A stretch of DNA of 64,000 bases from Edaphobacter lichenicola (GTDB lineage: Bacteria; Acidobacteriota; Terriglobia; Terriglobales; Acidobacteriaceae): the NCBI RefSeq assembly GCF_025264645.1, contig NZ_CP073696.1, forward strand, positions 558,001-622,000. The letters run 5' to 3'. A program made the translations under genes and the position numbers. Position 1 is the first letter of the stretch. Every line of letters begins with the position of its first letter. Under the pieces are notes generated by a model. The model saw only the letters and a program-made list of their open reading frames with translations. It searched no databases and was not told where the DNA came from. Shown one piece after another: positions 63,801-64,000 of the stretch.

Positions 63801-64000
63801 TTAGGTTTGGCCCGCGTGCCACCAGTGATACTTTCCGACGATGAGAATCACTTCGCCGGGAATTACTGTGAGCTTGGAACGGTCGAAATTCAGATTGCAC
63901 CCGGCATCATCGATCACTCCGGTGCGGAGGACTTCTTCCAGAGAGAGCAAACCTTTGGAGCATTGGAAGCCTCCTGCTGCATAGATAACCTCGACATCTA
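63801..64000 (-). CDS. Partial protein of unknown family at the right edge
   Basis: The last 65 codons and stop of a minus-strand gene; its start is outside the window. The visible part ends LTVIPGEVILIVGKYHWWHAGQT and contains CSKGLLSLEEVLRTGVIDD with one preceding Cys. No stop interrupts the frame. I do not recognise the family. Confidence 0.5.
   Translation of the reverse strand, partial: DVEVIYAAGGFQCSKGLLSLEEVLRTGVIDDAGCNLNFDRSKLTVIPGEVILIVGKYHWWHAGQT

Overview
The window is a dense, GC-rich bacterial chromosome segment. It has about 60 protein genes, short spacers, no RNA genes that I can recognise, no CRISPR and no insertion sequence. Gene content points to the phylum Acidobacteriota, probably the Edaphobacter/Granulicella/Terriglobus group. 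The reasons are the small secreted VPFNF-type protein beside an FHA-GAF sigma-54 activator, several SpoIIE-type phosphatases, a bacterial deoxyhypusine-synthase homologue, and short structured intergenic repeats lying between convergent genes. That placement is inference, not a database result.

Layout. 0-6 kb: a partial response regulator, a hybrid histidine kinase, a deoxyhypusine-synthase-like enzyme, a VOC+SpoIIE phosphatase fusion and an exported hydrolase. 6-13 kb: pncB, an S1/P1-type nuclease, an ornithine-lipid-like locus (plsC, olsB-like, plsC), and the nucleoside salvage genes udk and punA. 13-22 kb: a SnoaL-like protein, a peroxiredoxin-like protein, a membrane SpoIIE phosphatase, a nupC-type transporter, a sigma-54 activator with its apparent target gene, deoA and cdd. 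22-27 kb: the chemotaxis-type operon cheA-cheW-cheY-cheB-cheR without a receptor gene. 27-33 kb: lhr overlapping a nei-type glycosylase. 33-43 kb: a class A PBP with PBP1b features, proS, kdsD, a TlpA/nDsbD pair, alaC and an esterase. 43-52 kb: DUF1569, an unknown membrane protein, gltX, a LysR/aldo-keto reductase pair, a DUF1080 protein, DAHP synthase and tdh.

From about 52 to 60.5 kb the codon style changes from G-ending to T/C-ending codons. This stretch starts with a tightly coupled gene set: methyltransferase, DUF2064 transferase, GT87-like membrane transferase, radical SAM/SPASM enzyme, GyrI-like protein and GT2 transferase. An AIM24-like protein, a cytochrome P450 and a DoxX protein follow. 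I regard the first six genes as the best candidate for an undescribed pathway, probably making or modifying a lipid-linked sugar. From 61 kb the normal style returns, with a GNAT protein resembling N-acetylglutamate synthase, a small monooxygenase, argH and a partial gene.

The clearest regulatory unit is at 19.1-19.9 kb. It combines a divergent FHA-GAF-AAA+-Fis activator, three GGATAC half-sites forming overlapping palindromes, a -24/-12 promoter with exact spacing, a secreted protein and a strong terminator. A roughly 100-bp repeat at 14.48 and 61.18 kb has three hairpins, and one stem shows a compensatory base-pair change between the two copies.
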